Origin: Aaosphaeria pasadenensis
Taxonomy: Eukaryota > Ascomycota > Dothideomycetes > Pleosporales
NCBI GenBank assembly: GCA_022813625.1
Contig: JAKLMB010000022.1
Location: 62,001 to 126,000 of the forward strand
Reading direction: 5' to 3'
Length of the DNA stretch: 64,000 bases
A program made the position numbers and the translations under genes. The notes beneath the pieces were generated by a model. It was given only the letters and a program-made list of their open reading frames with translations, was not told the origin of the DNA and did not search any database. Every line of letters starts with the position of its first letter. The first letter of the stretch is position 1. Below are positions 10,383 through 22,413 of this stretch, piece by piece.

Positions 10383-11499
10383 CTAAGGTCTCCCATCGCG
10401 AAGAATACGTGCCTGCGCCGCCTCTCGCATGTGGTCGTCAAGTAACGACATCAATACTGCATCTGTCCCTTGCTTCAACCACCAGGCGTCGTGCGCCAGC
10501 GCTACGTGAAAACCATAATCTCTCTCGAGCACCCTTATATTGGAGATTGTTCTCTCGGCAGCACATAGGTCGGCATGCAAAGACATCTTCCCCAACCCAG
10601 GCACGCTGAATTTTGCAATCTGGAATTTCCCGTCTAGAAGTTCTCTGACAGGCACTCAATGATGCGACCTATGATGTATAGCGTATTCAGATGCTCACCT
10701 GGAATGGCAACAGTCACTACCAAGCAGAATCCATTCTCCGCTTTCGATCCTTGCTGCTGCGCACAAATTTCCTGCCATGTGCCCGGGCGCTTGCATAACC
10801 CAAAAGCTGCCATCCCCGAAATAATCCATCGCTTTCTCAAATGGTCCAAAGGCTATCCAGTCACCGTTCAACTCTTGCCATCTTTCTGTAGCATGTTCAG
10901 GATCAAAAAACCGGCCATCCCATTGGAGGCTTGGGTCGACCATGTGTCCAGGCGAACACCCGTCTCTGGTACCTGGCCCAAAATTCGCCGTGGCATTTGG
11001 AAAGACATCCCGAATAGGTCGACAATGATCCCAATGCGCATGGCTTGGTAGATGAAGTTAGCAGAAGTAAGGACTTGCTATTAGAGTCGGCCATGCATGC
11101 CTAAACAATACTGTATCTACATCCTTCCGGTCGACACCTCGTTCCTTGAGCTGCTGGACAATGGAGCGTCGTGGACCAACAAACTCGACCTCGTCAAGCA
11201 TGAATTTATTCACCCATGGTGTATAACACGCTCGGTCCTGTTCCTTTAGCGCCCTATTCTCACGAAGAATTGTCTAGCGTTGTCGAAGTACTTACTTCGA
11301 CGAGTCCAAGATCCCACAAGATGTGACGGCCTCTGTGAGACAGGTAGAACGCCCAGTTGTACATGCGAAAGTTCTGTTTCTCTACGCCAGCATGAATCTT
11401 CGAGATCTCGCCGATGAAGCTTCCGCCATCGAGTAGTGATAATTGAACATATGCGTCTGTCGCCGGCAAAGGTACAAGACAACGTTCTGCAACTGTCAT
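10383..11499 (-). CDS. MBL-fold metallohydrolase, lactonase-like
   Basis: A 315-aa metallo-beta-lactamase-fold hydrolase. CDS complement(join(10383-10644, 10699-11043, 11101-11237, 11296-11499)). The second splice uses a GC donor (AG/GCATGC) and an AAG acceptor; it is required to rebuild DTVLFSHAHWDHC, the HxHxDH zinc motif. Further metal ligands lie in MQAPGHMAGN, LLGSDCCHS and the C-terminal LAHDAWW. The architecture resembles N-acyl-homoserine-lactone lactonases and other fungal MBL hydrolases, so ring opening of a lactone is plausible. In this cluster, between ester hydrolases and a PcaB-type lyase, a muconolactone or enol-lactone substrate is an inference. A TGTGGGG-type site lies 150 bp upstream. 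Confidence 0.9.
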
Positions 11500-11927
11500 G
11501 TCCGGCAGGTACAGGCTGGATCTGTTAAGTCATGTTACAAAACGAGACTTGGTCACGTAATGAGATATGCTTCACTTCCCCCTCATCACCTAATCCCTCC
11601 GCGCTCCTTTTTGCGGGCGACGACTCACGCTTTGCAATTAATTCCTCTCCCCACATTGGTTCAACCATGCCATCCACTAATTGCTTTGCATCCATGTTTC
11701 GTGCCCCACCAAAGGCTCAGCTACTCCAACGGCGGGGCGGGGTAAGTAATTATGGGAGATTGGAGAATCAGGAGAAAAGCCAACATAACCGTACTTCAGG
11801 ACTTTTGCTACGAGTAAGTCAAATTGTTAGAGAGCTCGACGCCGCTTGGCTTGGTAGCTCCCATTGATGTTCAACCAAGACACGCAGATTCCCCTAATCG
11901 ATTTCGGTTCCCTACAATCCAGACGCT
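11500..11927. promoter_or_regulatory. Bidirectional promoter with CCCCACAT site
   Basis: This region separates the divergent MBL hydrolase and esterase genes. CCCCACATT lies at 11649-11657, about 150 bp from the MBL start and 279 bp from the esterase start. A second, weaker CCCCACC lies near 11705, and GGGGCGGGG near 11736. Confidence 0.6.
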
Positions 11928-13770
11928 ATGTCAGACATATTCCAGCATAATTCTTTAGGACAGCTGCAAGGCAAACTGGTCGATGGAACTGTGCAATTTC
12001 TTGGATTGAAGTACGCCTCATTGAAGAATCGCTTTGCCCCGTCCGAGCTGGTGACAAGCTATGAACAACCGATAAAGGATTGCACACGCTATGGGTAAGA
12101 ACCCGTCATTCCTGACTTTATATTTTGATTGCTCTACTTAAAGTCACACAGACCGCCTCCAGTGTCTCCAGCCGGGGCTATTCACACCGAGTTTGGGTTC
12201 ATCCAGAAGTCGCTGCCTCTGCCAGCAGTTCCAGAGCACTCAGACCTTGAAGGACTTAATTTGAATGTCACAGTACCGCAGGGAAAGGATGGAGTCATTG
12301 ATACGAACGCCAGCCTCCCGGTGTATGTTTTCATTCACGGTGGAGGTTTTGCAGTGGGCTCGAGCTGGTACCCTCACTACAATTCGACCCCATTGGTGAG
12401 GCTTTCCACAGAGATTGGGAAACCGGTCATCGGCGTATCGATCAAGTAGGTAAGAAAAGGGCCATATTTTGAGCTTCGCTGACAGTGAAAAGCTATCGGC
12501 TGGGTGTCCCTGGTTTCTTAACTTCTCGCGAGCTTCGAGATGCTGGTTATAAACCTAACAACGGCTACCGTGACCAAAGAACGGCCTTGACGTGGGTCAA
12601 AAGGTTCATCGGTGGGTTCGGAGGAAACCCAGATGAACTGACTGTGGCCGGTGAAAGTGCAGGTGGCTGTGAGTAGAAGCGAGCACCCAGCACCCATCAT
12701 GCTGCGTGCAGGCTAACTCTCTGCAGTGTCCGTCGCGATGTTGTTGCTTTCGGAAGAACCGCTGATGAGCCGTTGCCTGACCACTGGTGGTGCCATGTTG
12801 CTCTTCAAGCCAATCCCCGAGGCTGAAACTGAGGCTACGTACCAGAGTGTTATCGAAGCCCTTGGACTTGCTGATAAGTCATCTGCAGAGCGTATACAGG
12901 GTTTGCTCGATTTGCCTGTCGATGATCTCTGGCAGAAAGTGCCTCCTGGGGCTGCCTTGATACCTACCCTGGACGGGGAAACTGTACCTGGCACGCCTAG
13001 TTTCGAGATCGTTACTTCTCAAGACGACCACCCAGAATACCCAATTCCTGGCCGAAGATGGTGTAAGGGATTAATGATCGGTGACTCGCAACTAGATGTA
13101 AGTGCACGGCATAGCCCACATCTTTCGCCATACTGAACGTTGAAAGGCCAATATTCTTTGCCACATGGGTTTAGATAATCTCAATCCTGGAATAGCATCA
13201 AAGTTCATCCGTTCCGTTCGAGAGTCGCTCCGTGAACACCCAGAGGCAGCGGAAGAGCTCTTCAAAGCCTATGATCTGTCACCCTCAACTGGTGATGATG
13301 AGGCGATGCTTACAATTCTGAGATTTGCGTCTGAAATAGCATTTTACGCAGCCGCCATCAGTTTAGCGAAAGGCTGGCCGCAAACAGAAGCAAACAAGGT
13401 CTTCCTTTATCATTTCAACGAGGGAATCCCATGGGAGGGAAGGTTCCAGGGCGAAGCAGGCCACATCCTGGACGTGGCCTATTTGTTTCAAAACTACAAC
13501 GATCATTTGACGGACGCACAAAAGGCAGTCGCACGCACCTATGGAGAGGATTTCATAAAATTTGTTAATGGCGAAGATCCGTGGCCGCCTGTGCAAAACG
13601 ACCAAATAGGTGCTCGTGTATATGGCCCAAGCGACGTCGGACGTACGGCTGAGTACGTTGGATCTGCTAACCCAGAGAAGACTCGAAGGCACGATAGGAT
13701 ACTCAAGCTAGGTGAACTGGCTGGATTTGATTCAATCAATGCTGCATTCCACGATTTCTTTCTAAAATAA
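11928..13770 (+). CDS. Type B carboxylesterase, intracellular
   Basis: An alpha/beta-hydrolase ester hydrolase of 543 aa. CDS joins 11928-12094, 12152-12445, 12493-12668, 12727-13097 and 13147-13770. The oxyanion-hole motif is FIHGGGFAVGS. The nucleophile elbow is GESAGG, with Ser at the intron 3 border. The catalytic His is probably in GEAGHILDVAYLF. Splicing restores the invariant GVSINYRLGVPGF. Two introns end in AAG. No signal peptide is seen, so it acts inside the cell. In this cluster it could release an aromatic acid from an ester. It resembles the second esterase at 41920-43669 in layout (GVSINYR, GESAGG, C-terminal FxDFS-like end), suggesting related paralogues. Confidence 0.92.
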
Positions 13771-14099
13771 GTAGCTACCTGTATTAATTCAATGAACATC
13801 CCAGTCAAATGTTGCGCTCGATCATCATTGTTCTCAGAATCCTTCTTATACTACCATTAACCCTGTCCACTCTGGTCTTTTTAATAGACATTCAGCCCAT
13901 TCTATTCGCCGTTCCATTTACCCCGCTGGGACATTGATGTAATTGGTGACAAAAGTGTCTACTAAAGTAATGGGTGCCAAGCAATGTGGGGGGTGGGGAA
14001 ATCTGAGCTTGCGACAATTTCTCATACAATGAGTTTCCGGAACAGAGGAGGATCGTTTTCTGAGCTGATCTGCTCAATTGACCCTGCAAATTTGGAATC
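13771..14099. promoter_or_regulatory. Promoter of SDR gene with ATGTGGGG site
   Basis: ATGTGGGGGGTGGGG at about 13984-13998 places a TGTGGGG core 115 bp before the SDR start codon. Confidence 0.55.
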
Positions 14100-15141
14100 A
14101 TGGTACATGTTCAGTTCAACCCTGAGCTCCTCAGCACTCTCCAAGATAAAGTTGTTGTGCTGACCGGAGGTGCCACAGGCATTGGCCGATCTGCTGTTGA
14201 GCAATTTGCTGGTAAGTCCATCGAGATACAGATCATTTCTCTAGTCTGACTGACAATTATCATAGACGCGGGTTGTAAAGTTGTCTTTGGTGACATTGAT
14301 GAGGCACCTGCCCGAAAGTCAGAGTCTCTCCTAGGTTCTAGTGTTCATTTCCTCCACTGTGACACATCATCATACTCAGACCAACTTGCCCTGTTCGCAG
14401 CCGCAGAGTCGAAGTATGGTGGAGTTGACATTGTCGTTGCAAATGCAGGAATGGCAGTGCATAAAGACATATTCGCCCCCTCGTCCGATATAGGGGCAGA
14501 GCCAAGCATGAAAGAGGTCGACGTAAACCTATGCGGCGCCATCTTCACCGCACGAATTGGAATGCACTATCTGAGAAAGAGAAAGGAGGGGGGCGATTTG
14601 GTGCTTGTGAGCTCAATTGCAGGTTTCAAAGAGTGCGGAGGTATAGCTACGTATACTGCGAGCAAACATGGAGTTTTGGGGTTGATGAGGGGTCTGCACA
14701 TTACTGCAATCGAGGAGAGGATTAGGATCAATGTAATTTGCCCTTGGATGACAAGTAAGCAAGTGAAGCTCCGACCCCGTACCCTGATGAAGATTGACCA
14801 TCGTAGAAACTCGACTTGTAAAGGGAATCGAAGATGGTTGGCGCGCTCTTGGATTACCAGAGAATGAGGCAGAGGATGTTGCCAGGAGTATAGTTCTCTG
14901 CGGAACAGCGAATAGATCGAACGAGGGTAAAATCCATGGCGGGGCAAGAATGCCTTTTGCTGGCAAGATATTGTGGATAGCTGGTGGCCAGGCTTACGAG
15001 ATTGAAGATGCAATACAGGCGTTGGAACCTCAGTGGCTAGGTGAAGAGAACAGTAAGATTTTGTCAAGGGGACAGGAATATTTAGCAAGTAAAGGCACAA
15101 GCTGGGATGCTGACGAATTGAAAACACATAAAATGGTTTAG
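14100..15141 (+). CDS. SDR, 15-hydroxyprostaglandin-dehydrogenase-like
   Basis: A classical NAD(P)-dependent short-chain dehydrogenase of 311 aa. CDS joins 14100-14211, 14266-14754 and 14807-15141. The motifs are complete: TGGATGIGR (cofactor), VANAG (beta-4), SSIAG (Ser) and YTASKHG (Tyr and Lys). The sequence NVICPWMT fits the PG motif region. The overall pattern is close to fungal 15-PGDH-like alcohol dehydrogenases. It probably oxidises a secondary alcohol of a pathway intermediate; the substrate is unknown. It converges on the dehydrogenase at 15223, 81 bp away. Confidence 0.9.
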
Positions 15142-15222
15142 ACTTTGTAGACACAGTTTTCCTTTTGCCTGGAAATTCCCAAGGACACGCTAGGTTTGGT
15201 TCGTTTCCTGAACTGTTTCTGT

Positions 15223-16339
15223 TCATTCGAATGTCCATTCCCCAGTAATAATCCTTTTACCCTTATCTTCGTACCCTGCTGGAAGATTGCCTCCTATGTG
15301 AAGATATACGCTACTTCCGTCTCTATCATAGCATCGCTCATCTTTGCTTGCACTTTCCCAAACTTGCATTGCCGCCTCTGCCATCGTAGGTCGCACTCCA
15401 ACTTGAATACCAGCCTCGATTCCCAGACCCAGATCTTTGAGCATCATCTGAGTTTTGAACCCTGGTTTATAACCGCTATTACTCGGTACCCAAATATCAG
15501 CCACATTCGGAATTGGCATAACGTGATCACACATCCACGACTGTCCAGTAGAGGCGCGGATCACCGAGTACAGGTCTTTAGGATCAAGACCTTGGGCGAC
15601 GCCTATGGCTAAGGCTTCAGCCGTTGCCAGAAGGATTGTGCCACTGAGGTAGTTGTTCGAGATTTTTGCCGTCAGACCTGCGCCTAAATGGTTTAGATAG
15701 AAGAACTTCGCTGGCGAGCCGATCATTGAGAGAACACTCTCCAAGCGCTTGGAGATTGGGCTCTCCGGAGAAGGGGCGGGGTGCCCGATCAGCATGCTCA
15801 AGTCCCCACGCTCTGCTGCTGGTACACCGCCCTACGCAATGATGAGATTATTGCTTGCCATGGAAGATGATACGCGACTGACAGAAACTGGCGTATCAAC
15901 ATAAGTTCCCAGGATCCTCTCCTTCACTTTCTCTCCAATTTCGCGTGTACTTTTGGCATCAATAGTACTGCATTCACACAACAATCTTTCCTCATCTATT
16001 CTTGAGCTTATAATTCCATCCTTCTCGTCAAGGTACACATTTTTCACGTCCTTTGCATCAGGTACTATTGATAGTACGTACTTGCTTTCTTCAGCTGCCT
16101 CGCGTGCCGACGGGACAATCTTGATTTGGCCCAGGGATGAAAATTCGTTCTTGAACTTCTCACAGGTATTGATGTTGATGTCATTAATGTATAGTATCGA
16201 GTCAGATGGCATTTTCTTGCGAATATTGGATGCCATAGCATAACCCATGGCACCGAGGCCTTTCGAAAGTCAGTACAAACATCTGAGCGATGCCAAAGCT
16301 GCGAGAATAGATACCTATGAATGCATAGTGCTCTGGCAT
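15223..16339 (-). CDS. 3-hydroxyisobutyrate-dehydrogenase-like protein
   Basis: A beta-hydroxyacid dehydrogenase of 336 aa. CDS complement(join(15223-15831, 15883-16259, 16315-16339)). The first exon is only 25 nt; splicing restores the Rossmann motif YAFIGLGAMGYAMASN. The second intron (51 nt, GTCAGT donor) removes an in-frame TAG and restores DTPVS/GGVPAAERGDLS, the family's substrate loop. The catalytic Lys lies in GAGLTAKISNNYL. The family oxidises 3-hydroxy acids such as 3-hydroxyisobutyrate, tartronate semialdehyde partners or 6-phosphogluconate. In this context a 3-hydroxy acid intermediate is likely, but which one is unknown. No organelle signal is apparent. Confidence 0.92.
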
Positions 16340-16896
16340 GATTGATACGTATTATCAGGTTTTGATACGATACTGAACATGTGTTCTTTTTTCCTTGCTG
16401 TTAAACAATTTATCTGTCGGAACGCTTGGACTCACCGATGTTCCTCAACGTCCCGCGTGAACTACTGACCCTGTTCATCAAAAGCCCCACATCGTCCCCT
16501 CATTTCCCCAGATTTACCCCAACCACTTGGGTATGATGTTGCGCCAAAGATCACAATTCCGGATGTTTTGTCAGCGACTCTTGCAGGGCATTGACGAATG
16601 TGAAGACATGGATGAAGTTCTGCTATTCGGGGGCCAAAGGTGTTCGTGGAGGTCAGACTCCTTCATCATTGGGAGTATCAATTCAGAGGATTTCATGTCA
16701 CACCAAAAATCCGTCATGTACTGTGGGGTAATTGGAGCTTGTTATTTGCTATATACAGACAGGGGCACAGGCACCGTGGTTTGGGTACGCCATGATATAT
16801 TATGGCATAGCAGCTTGCTCGAATCTTTTGAACCCAAGTTCGGCATTTACACACTGTGCATGGGTCATCTTTCCCCCCAACATCCCAAGATATACA
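16340..16896. promoter_or_regulatory. Bidirectional promoter with two CCCCACA-type sites
   Basis: This region lies between the divergent dehydrogenase and NmrA-like genes. CCCCACATC lies at 16485-16493 (146 bp from the dehydrogenase start). CTGTGGGG lies at 16721-16728 (about 170 bp from the NmrA-like start). One site faces each gene. Confidence 0.6.
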
Positions 16897-17931
16897 ATGT
16901 CCGCCTCTCAGCCTCTTCGAGTTGGAGTCATTGGGCCAACTGGGTTTGGTGGATCTTACTTATGCGTAGAATTACTGAATCGCGGCCACGTGGTCATTGG
17001 CATATCACGCAATCCCGAAAAGATCGGGAAGCATGACCGATATATTCCACGTTCAGTCGATATCGACCAGACTGCTACAGTTAATTTGGCCAAAACTTTT
17101 GAAGACATCGATGTGTTAGTCTCAGAGTACGGTCCACACACAGCTGGCGCCGATGCTCTCCTCTATAGTAAGAGCCAAATGATCCTTTGAAGCTGCGAGC
17201 CTGAAGAATCTAGTGGTTGGTCAAAACAGATACAAGACTAATATGCAGTAGTGCCATTCATGGAGACTGTACGCAAAATCATTCTCGCGGTGAAGCAGTC
17301 TCCAGTGAAGTACTTCCTCTTCGTCGGTGGGGCAGGTTCTCTCCACGTCCCCAACACGCAGGAAAGCTGCGTCGACCACCCCGATTTCTTCATGGCTTAT
17401 CGCCGCGCTATCGCGACCTCTGAAGCGCACATAGCCTACATGGAAGAAAGACTTGGCATCATGGGGACGGCTTTGCGAGAATACCGAAAGGCGCGGATTG
17501 CAGATCGAGAGGATCGGGCATCGGCTGAAGATCGCAAGGTCATTGCTGAGTACGAATCAGGCATCAAGACCAAAGATCGTGCAAGTGACTTCATTAAAGC
17601 GGGAAGGACAGCTTACATGTTTTTCGACGGGAACACCAGTTTTAGGTGGAGTTTTGTTTCCCCATCGGCCTTGTATCGGCCCGGCATCAGGACTGGGAAA
17701 TACGAAATTAGTATCGACGAAATGGTGCTTCTTGGAGAGCAAAAGGACAACAACATTTTTGAGGATCGGTTGACTGGAATCAGTGTAGCAGACATGGCGA
17801 TTGCAATTGCGGATGAGGTAGAGAGACAACGATTTGTAGGGAAGCATTGGAGTGCTATTGGCGACTTATCTCAAGATCAGCCGGCACCAGCTTATCTGAC
17901 CTTGGAGAACGTGGAGGACGGACGGCGGTGA
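16897..17931 (+). CDS. NAD(P)-binding NmrA-like/epimerase-like protein
   Basis: A 317-aa Rossmann-fold protein. CDS joins 16897-17167 and 17249-17931. The N-terminal nucleotide motif is GVIGPTGFGGSYL, followed by the SRNPEKI basic site that often selects NADPH. A second conserved block is KYFLFVGGAGSL. The C-terminal part, ISVADMAIAIADEVE, fits the NAD-dependent epimerase/NmrA subgroup with atypical SDR fold. Compared with bacterial homologues of about 210 aa, it carries an insert (Arg/Asp/Glu rich, about residues 150-200). It could be a reductase of a cluster intermediate; no substrate can be named. Confidence 0.82.
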
Positions 17932-18091
17932 CTTGTCCGTAATAATTCAAAGTCGTAGACCCGCAATTGGTATGGTATAACAAAACTATGAAATGAAATA
18001 ATGCACGAGCCTGTATCCAACTCCAGATGCCCCCATGCTTTTTGAATCATGCAAGAACGCTAAACAGAACAACACGGTACCTAGTTCCCTC

Positions 18092-19789
18092 TTAGATCTG
18101 CATCTCTTTCAAGTCTTCGGCGACCTTGAACGGCGCCTCGGTTTTTGCCTTGATTTCATCCACTGTGACCCCCTTTGCAACCTCTTTAAGCGTTAAGCCC
18201 TCTACACGGTCCACGTCGAAGACAGCAAGATCCGTGATAATAGTGGATACGCACTTCTGACCAGTCAAGGGAAAAGTGCACTGGTTCAAGATCTTGGGGT
18301 TTCCCTTCTTGTCGGTGTGCTCCATTGTGATGACGACCTTGGTCTGCGTGGGGTTTGCAACGAGATCCATAGCTCCACCGATACCCTTGACTTTGCCTGG
18401 AAGCATGAAATTTGCAAGATCTAGAAAACCTGTCAGCACAATTCACCTTGAGATTGCGGTTTCCACATACCTCCATATTGATTGACCTGCATGGCGCCCA
18501 ACATCGCCACATCGATTCTTCCAGATCTGATCATACCGAAACTCTCGTGGCTTCCGAAGACAGACGCACCCTTAATCAATGTGACAGTTTCTTTACCAGC
18601 ATTGATGAGATCTGGGTCTTCTTCGCCTTGCTTTGGGTATCCGCCCATACCAAGAATACCGTTCTCGGACTCGAGAATGATTTCGACACCTTCGGGCAGG
18701 AAGGCGGGAGCCGCAAGGGGCATACCAATACCAAGATTTACATACATGCCGTCCTTCAGTTCCTGGGCAGCCCGCTTGATGATGCGCTCTCGTTTTTGGG
18801 AGGCTTCTGAACTTCCTAAAAACAAATATACGTTAGCAACAGTTGATGATGGGGGCTACCGTATGCAACTGACCACCTTCCAAGAGTGCTTTCTTCTGCT
18901 CTTCTGGGTCTTTGTAGAAGACGAGCCTCTCAATTTTCTTATCCTCAGTACTCTTAATGACTCTCTTCACATAAACACCTTGGAGATGGATGTCTTCAGG
19001 CGCAATCACGCCGTCTTCGACAATCTCATCAGCCTCTACGATTGTGACCTTTGCGTTCTTTCCCATAGCTTCGTTGAAGTTGTTCTGCGCTTTTCGGAAT
19101 TGGCAATTTCCAAGTCGATCGGCTTTAGCGACTTTGACGAATGCGTAATCGCCAAAGATGGCCTCTTCCATAACGTAGGCCTTTCCGTTGAACTCGCGGG
19201 TCTCTTTGGGTGGGGCCATTTTGGCGACCGTGCCGTCCTTGTTGTACCTCACGGGAAGTTCACCAGTTTGTACTGCAACGGATTAGATAGTTAGACAAGA
19301 TGATAAACCATCTAATAGCTTACCGATAGTTCCATACGCGGCAGGGGTGTAGAATGCAGGCACACCAGCTGCGCCAGCGGCACACTTCTCTGCGATTGTG
19401 CCCTGCGGTGTAAGCTGAAGATCCAAGTCACCACTCAAATACATCTTTTCAAAGACTTTGTTGTCTCCAATATAGCTTGCGATCATGGTCCCAATCTGCT
19501 TAGTGTCTAAAAGCTGCCCAAGCCCAACTCCGGGCATACCAGCATTGTTACTAACAACAGTAAAGTTTGTTAAATCTGCACGATCGCGGAGGGCATTGAT
19601 GAGGGTATTCGGTACGCCGGAGAATCCAAAGCCCCCAACCAGAAGAGTTGTGTCCGATTTCATGTCCTTAAGAGCTTCCGATGCAGATGGGCAGATCTTA
19701 TTGATCTGGTTGCGGAATGAACTACTGCTGAAGAAGCGGACCGCGGGCGCGCTTCGACGAGCGGCCGCTGCAAATAGGGTTCGTTGCAT
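18092..19789 (-). CDS. Succinyl-CoA:3-ketoacid CoA-transferase
   Basis: A mitochondrial CoA-transferase of 512 aa (fused alpha and beta domains). CDS complement(join(18092-18420, 18471-18815, 18874-19272, 19324-19789)). The N-terminus MQRTLFAAAARRSAPAVRFF is a clear presequence. The CoA-binding loop is GGFGFSGVPN. The catalytic Glu is in ESENGILGMGGYP. The enzyme moves CoA from succinyl-CoA to a 3-oxo acid: acetoacetate in the animal enzyme, and 3-oxoadipate in fungal and bacterial relatives. Given the maleylacetate-reductase-like and thiolase neighbours, a 3-oxoadipate role is attractive, but acetoacetate is equally allowed by sequence. CCCCACA lies 283 bp upstream. Confidence 0.95.
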
Positions 19790-20604
19790 CGTGAGTAGTT
19801 GGGTATGTGAGCCTGAATCTCGAAGTGTTGCGACTGGATGTTTCTTTCCAAATCGACAAAGCTTCGAATGTGGGACTGTTGTGTAATGGATCCAATGTAC
19901 AATGAATGAATGGTGGTGGTGGTGGGGTCAACAGCAATTTCAATCGTAAGATATACTTTGTTCGATTGATGCTCCAGGGATTTCTTCAATTCGATATAAC
20001 GCAATAATGAACGAGTCCAAGTATCAATTAAGATCGTGGAGTGGTCAACTTTTTGTTGCACAACTGGAGCTCCCCACAACTGGAATATCGGACGCTAGGC
20101 AATACTGGGTAGACCGATGCAATTGCCGTAGCCGATGCCGGTGGAGACTCAGGCACGTGAGGGACCCCAGAAGTCCACCACAAATGGCTGGGAGGAAATG
20201 TGGCAGAATGTAATTCCGGAATGGAGGCGGAAAAGTGGAGGAAAAGGTTCGGATATAGATCTCGGAAGAAATTTTACCAGACGCTCCACTAAACGCAACA
20301 TAGTAACGATCAAGTAAAAGCGCGGCTATGGAGCATCACGTGAGATCGTAATTCATCGGAAGGACGCCGAATCAGAGCGGAAAATCATCTTGGTATATCC
20401 ATCTCCATGTCCGTATCCAATTCCAATTTCCATTTCCAGTTCCATTTCCACCCCGATATCCATATCGACTGGTGTCGCGCGGAACCAAACCTCTTTTTCA
20501 GCGTACGGATACTAATTGTAAATGAATGCCGCCACCACACTGTATCGATGTGCATACACCAATCCTAGTCTCGACCACGTGTGATCCAGAAAGTGCGCAT
20601 GATT
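19790..20604. promoter_or_regulatory. SCOT promoter with CCCCACAA site
   Basis: CCCCACAA lies at 20072-20079, 283 bp before the SCOT start. Further on (20396-20465) is a stretch of repeated TTCCA/ATCCA units. No gene is supported between SCOT and the Fe-ADH stop. Confidence 0.5.
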
Positions 20605-22065
20605 TTAGTATAGCCCGTGCACAATCTTCTTCACTGGTAAATGTTCAGCTTCTGGCAGTTTTCTTGACGTAAACTAGAAAGCACTCACGGTTTTCAAAAT
20701 CCTTGTGGTCTTTGCTATGAAGTGCCCGGGTAGCTATGGCTTCTTCTTCTGCATCGCCCGTTGGGACGTTATACTGCACATAAAGTTAGATGCATGGATG
20801 TAATGGAGATCCACAGTGCTCACAGATGTCAGCGTCGTCTTGTGACCGAGAACCTCAACTAGCTGTGCAATTGCGTCTGCTACAACATGTGAATCCTCTT
20901 CGTCATTGCCTGTGCTTTGTCTCCCGATGTAAGGAATTATCCTTGCGATCTGTCTGGCTTCGTCTGGATTCTGGGCCTTGAAATGTACAGTAGGCGCTAA
21001 GCTCAAGCAACTTGTAATACCGTGGGGAATCGAATACGTCGCGCCAATTGCATGTCCAATACTGTGACTGAGTCCGACTCCTCCAGTGTAGAGAAAAGGG
21101 AAGAGGGAGGAATAACAGGCCAGAAATAGCTTTGTACGAATATCGGCATCCTCCGGGTTGGCTTTTGATTGAGGTAGATAAGTGAACAGATCTTTGATCG
21201 CTTCCAGGCACATGCGCTTGGTGGGTATCTCGGAAGCGAGCGGATGGTACATCAATTCTACCGCATGGTCAAGCGATCGCATCTTCAAGAATCAGCCACA
21301 GCGTTGATGTAAGGCGAGGCAGTACGTACACCAGTACTAGTCCAGAGATTCAGAGGCGTATACAGCGCGATATCGCCATCGTAAACAACAGCTGTCCCAG
21401 TTAGACCAAGCCGCAGCACGTCTGTCTGATGATCTTACCTTTAGGAACAAGCTCAGGATTGCTGACGGCAATCTTGTGTTTCTCCTCCGTAGTGAATCCT
21501 GCATTTTGTGTTGTCTCGGCGACACTGAGCGTAGTTGGCACTGCAATACTTGCAACCCATTTACCTGTTTCTTGATGGATGTTGTGCGCGATCGCTTTCG
21601 CAGAATCAATGGGCGACCCGCCGCCTACTGCTATCAAGATGTCACTTCCAGACTGCGCCATTAAGGTGGTGGCATCTTTGATGTCTCCAATCGGCCTGAA
21701 TATATCAGCAACGGAACAGAAGAATTGCAAAAGGTATCGAACGTACGCATGTTGCCCTATCTTACTGAATGTTCCTCCATGAACGGGTCCCAGACTCTTC
21801 TCAATTTCCTTGATGACCGGGGTTTTCTCATACAGTGAACGTCCAGTGATGATGAAGGCCTTTGTGCCCCCAAGCTCCGCAACCACATCAGATAGTTGCT
21901 TACTTGTGCCTGTATCAAGGGGTCAAATGACGAACATATTTCCCAATTCACAATGGGAGCATTCATACCTCTTCCATAAATCAGAAGCTTGATAGGTGAT
22001 GCACGGTAGACACCTTTGACAGAGGAGTCAATGCTCCCATTCTGGTACTTGGATGGGAGTGTCAT
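20605..22065 (-). CDS. Iron alcohol dehydrogenase, maleylacetate-reductase-like
   Basis: A group III metal-dependent alcohol dehydrogenase of 383 aa with seven exons: complement(join(20605-20633, 20689-20773, 20824-21282, 21330-21391, 21439-21695, 21747-21909, 21969-22065)). Every junction keeps frame. The NAD motif is AVGGGSPIDSAKAIA. The metal-binding helices are RSLDHAVELMYH and GLSHSIGHAIGATYSIPHG. This pattern, together with the short N-terminus, is that of maleylacetate reductases, which reduce maleylacetate to 3-oxoadipate; other Fe-ADHs cannot be excluded. Exon 4 is 62 nt and the last coding exon 29 nt. It is divergent from the thiolase, sharing a 348-bp promoter. Confidence 0.9.
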
Positions 22066-22413
22066 GTTGTTGAGTGATTGGATTTAGAATCTACGTGCTG
22101 TGTAATTAGGATTGATGGAAAACATACACCAAAGTAATCTTTTCGTGCTCTCAGCCAAAATAGAAACGTACCCGTCCGGTCCCTAGAGCCTCCAGATGGT
22201 AATTCGTCATGGAGGGGCAGCTCCGATCTCGCCCCACACGGATACATCCTGGGGTTGACCGCTGCTGCCCCGCCACCACAATAGCAGCACAACCCTTACA
22301 CGGCAGTTTGTGCCCTTTCGGGGCCAAGCGACATGGCAGTTATTTGACGTGTAAAGTAGCACTATGATGGCAACCATTCCTGCCTCGTTGTTGTTGGAGC
22401 TTGGTGAGAGACA
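22066..22413. promoter_or_regulatory. Bidirectional promoter with CCCCACACG and CreA-type sites
   Basis: This region drives the divergent reductase and thiolase genes. CCCCACACG lies at 22232-22240, nearly central. Three matches to the CreA consensus SYGGRG fall within 42 bp: GTGGGG (minus, 22232-22237), CTGGGG (22249-22254) and GCGGGG (minus, 22268-22273). Confidence 0.6.

Noticed and set aside
15832..15882. In-frame TAG that appears to break the hydroxyisobutyrate-dehydrogenase-like gene
   Set aside because: It lies at the end of a 51-nt intron with GTCAGT donor; removing it gives DTPVSGGVPAAERGDLS, typical of the family.
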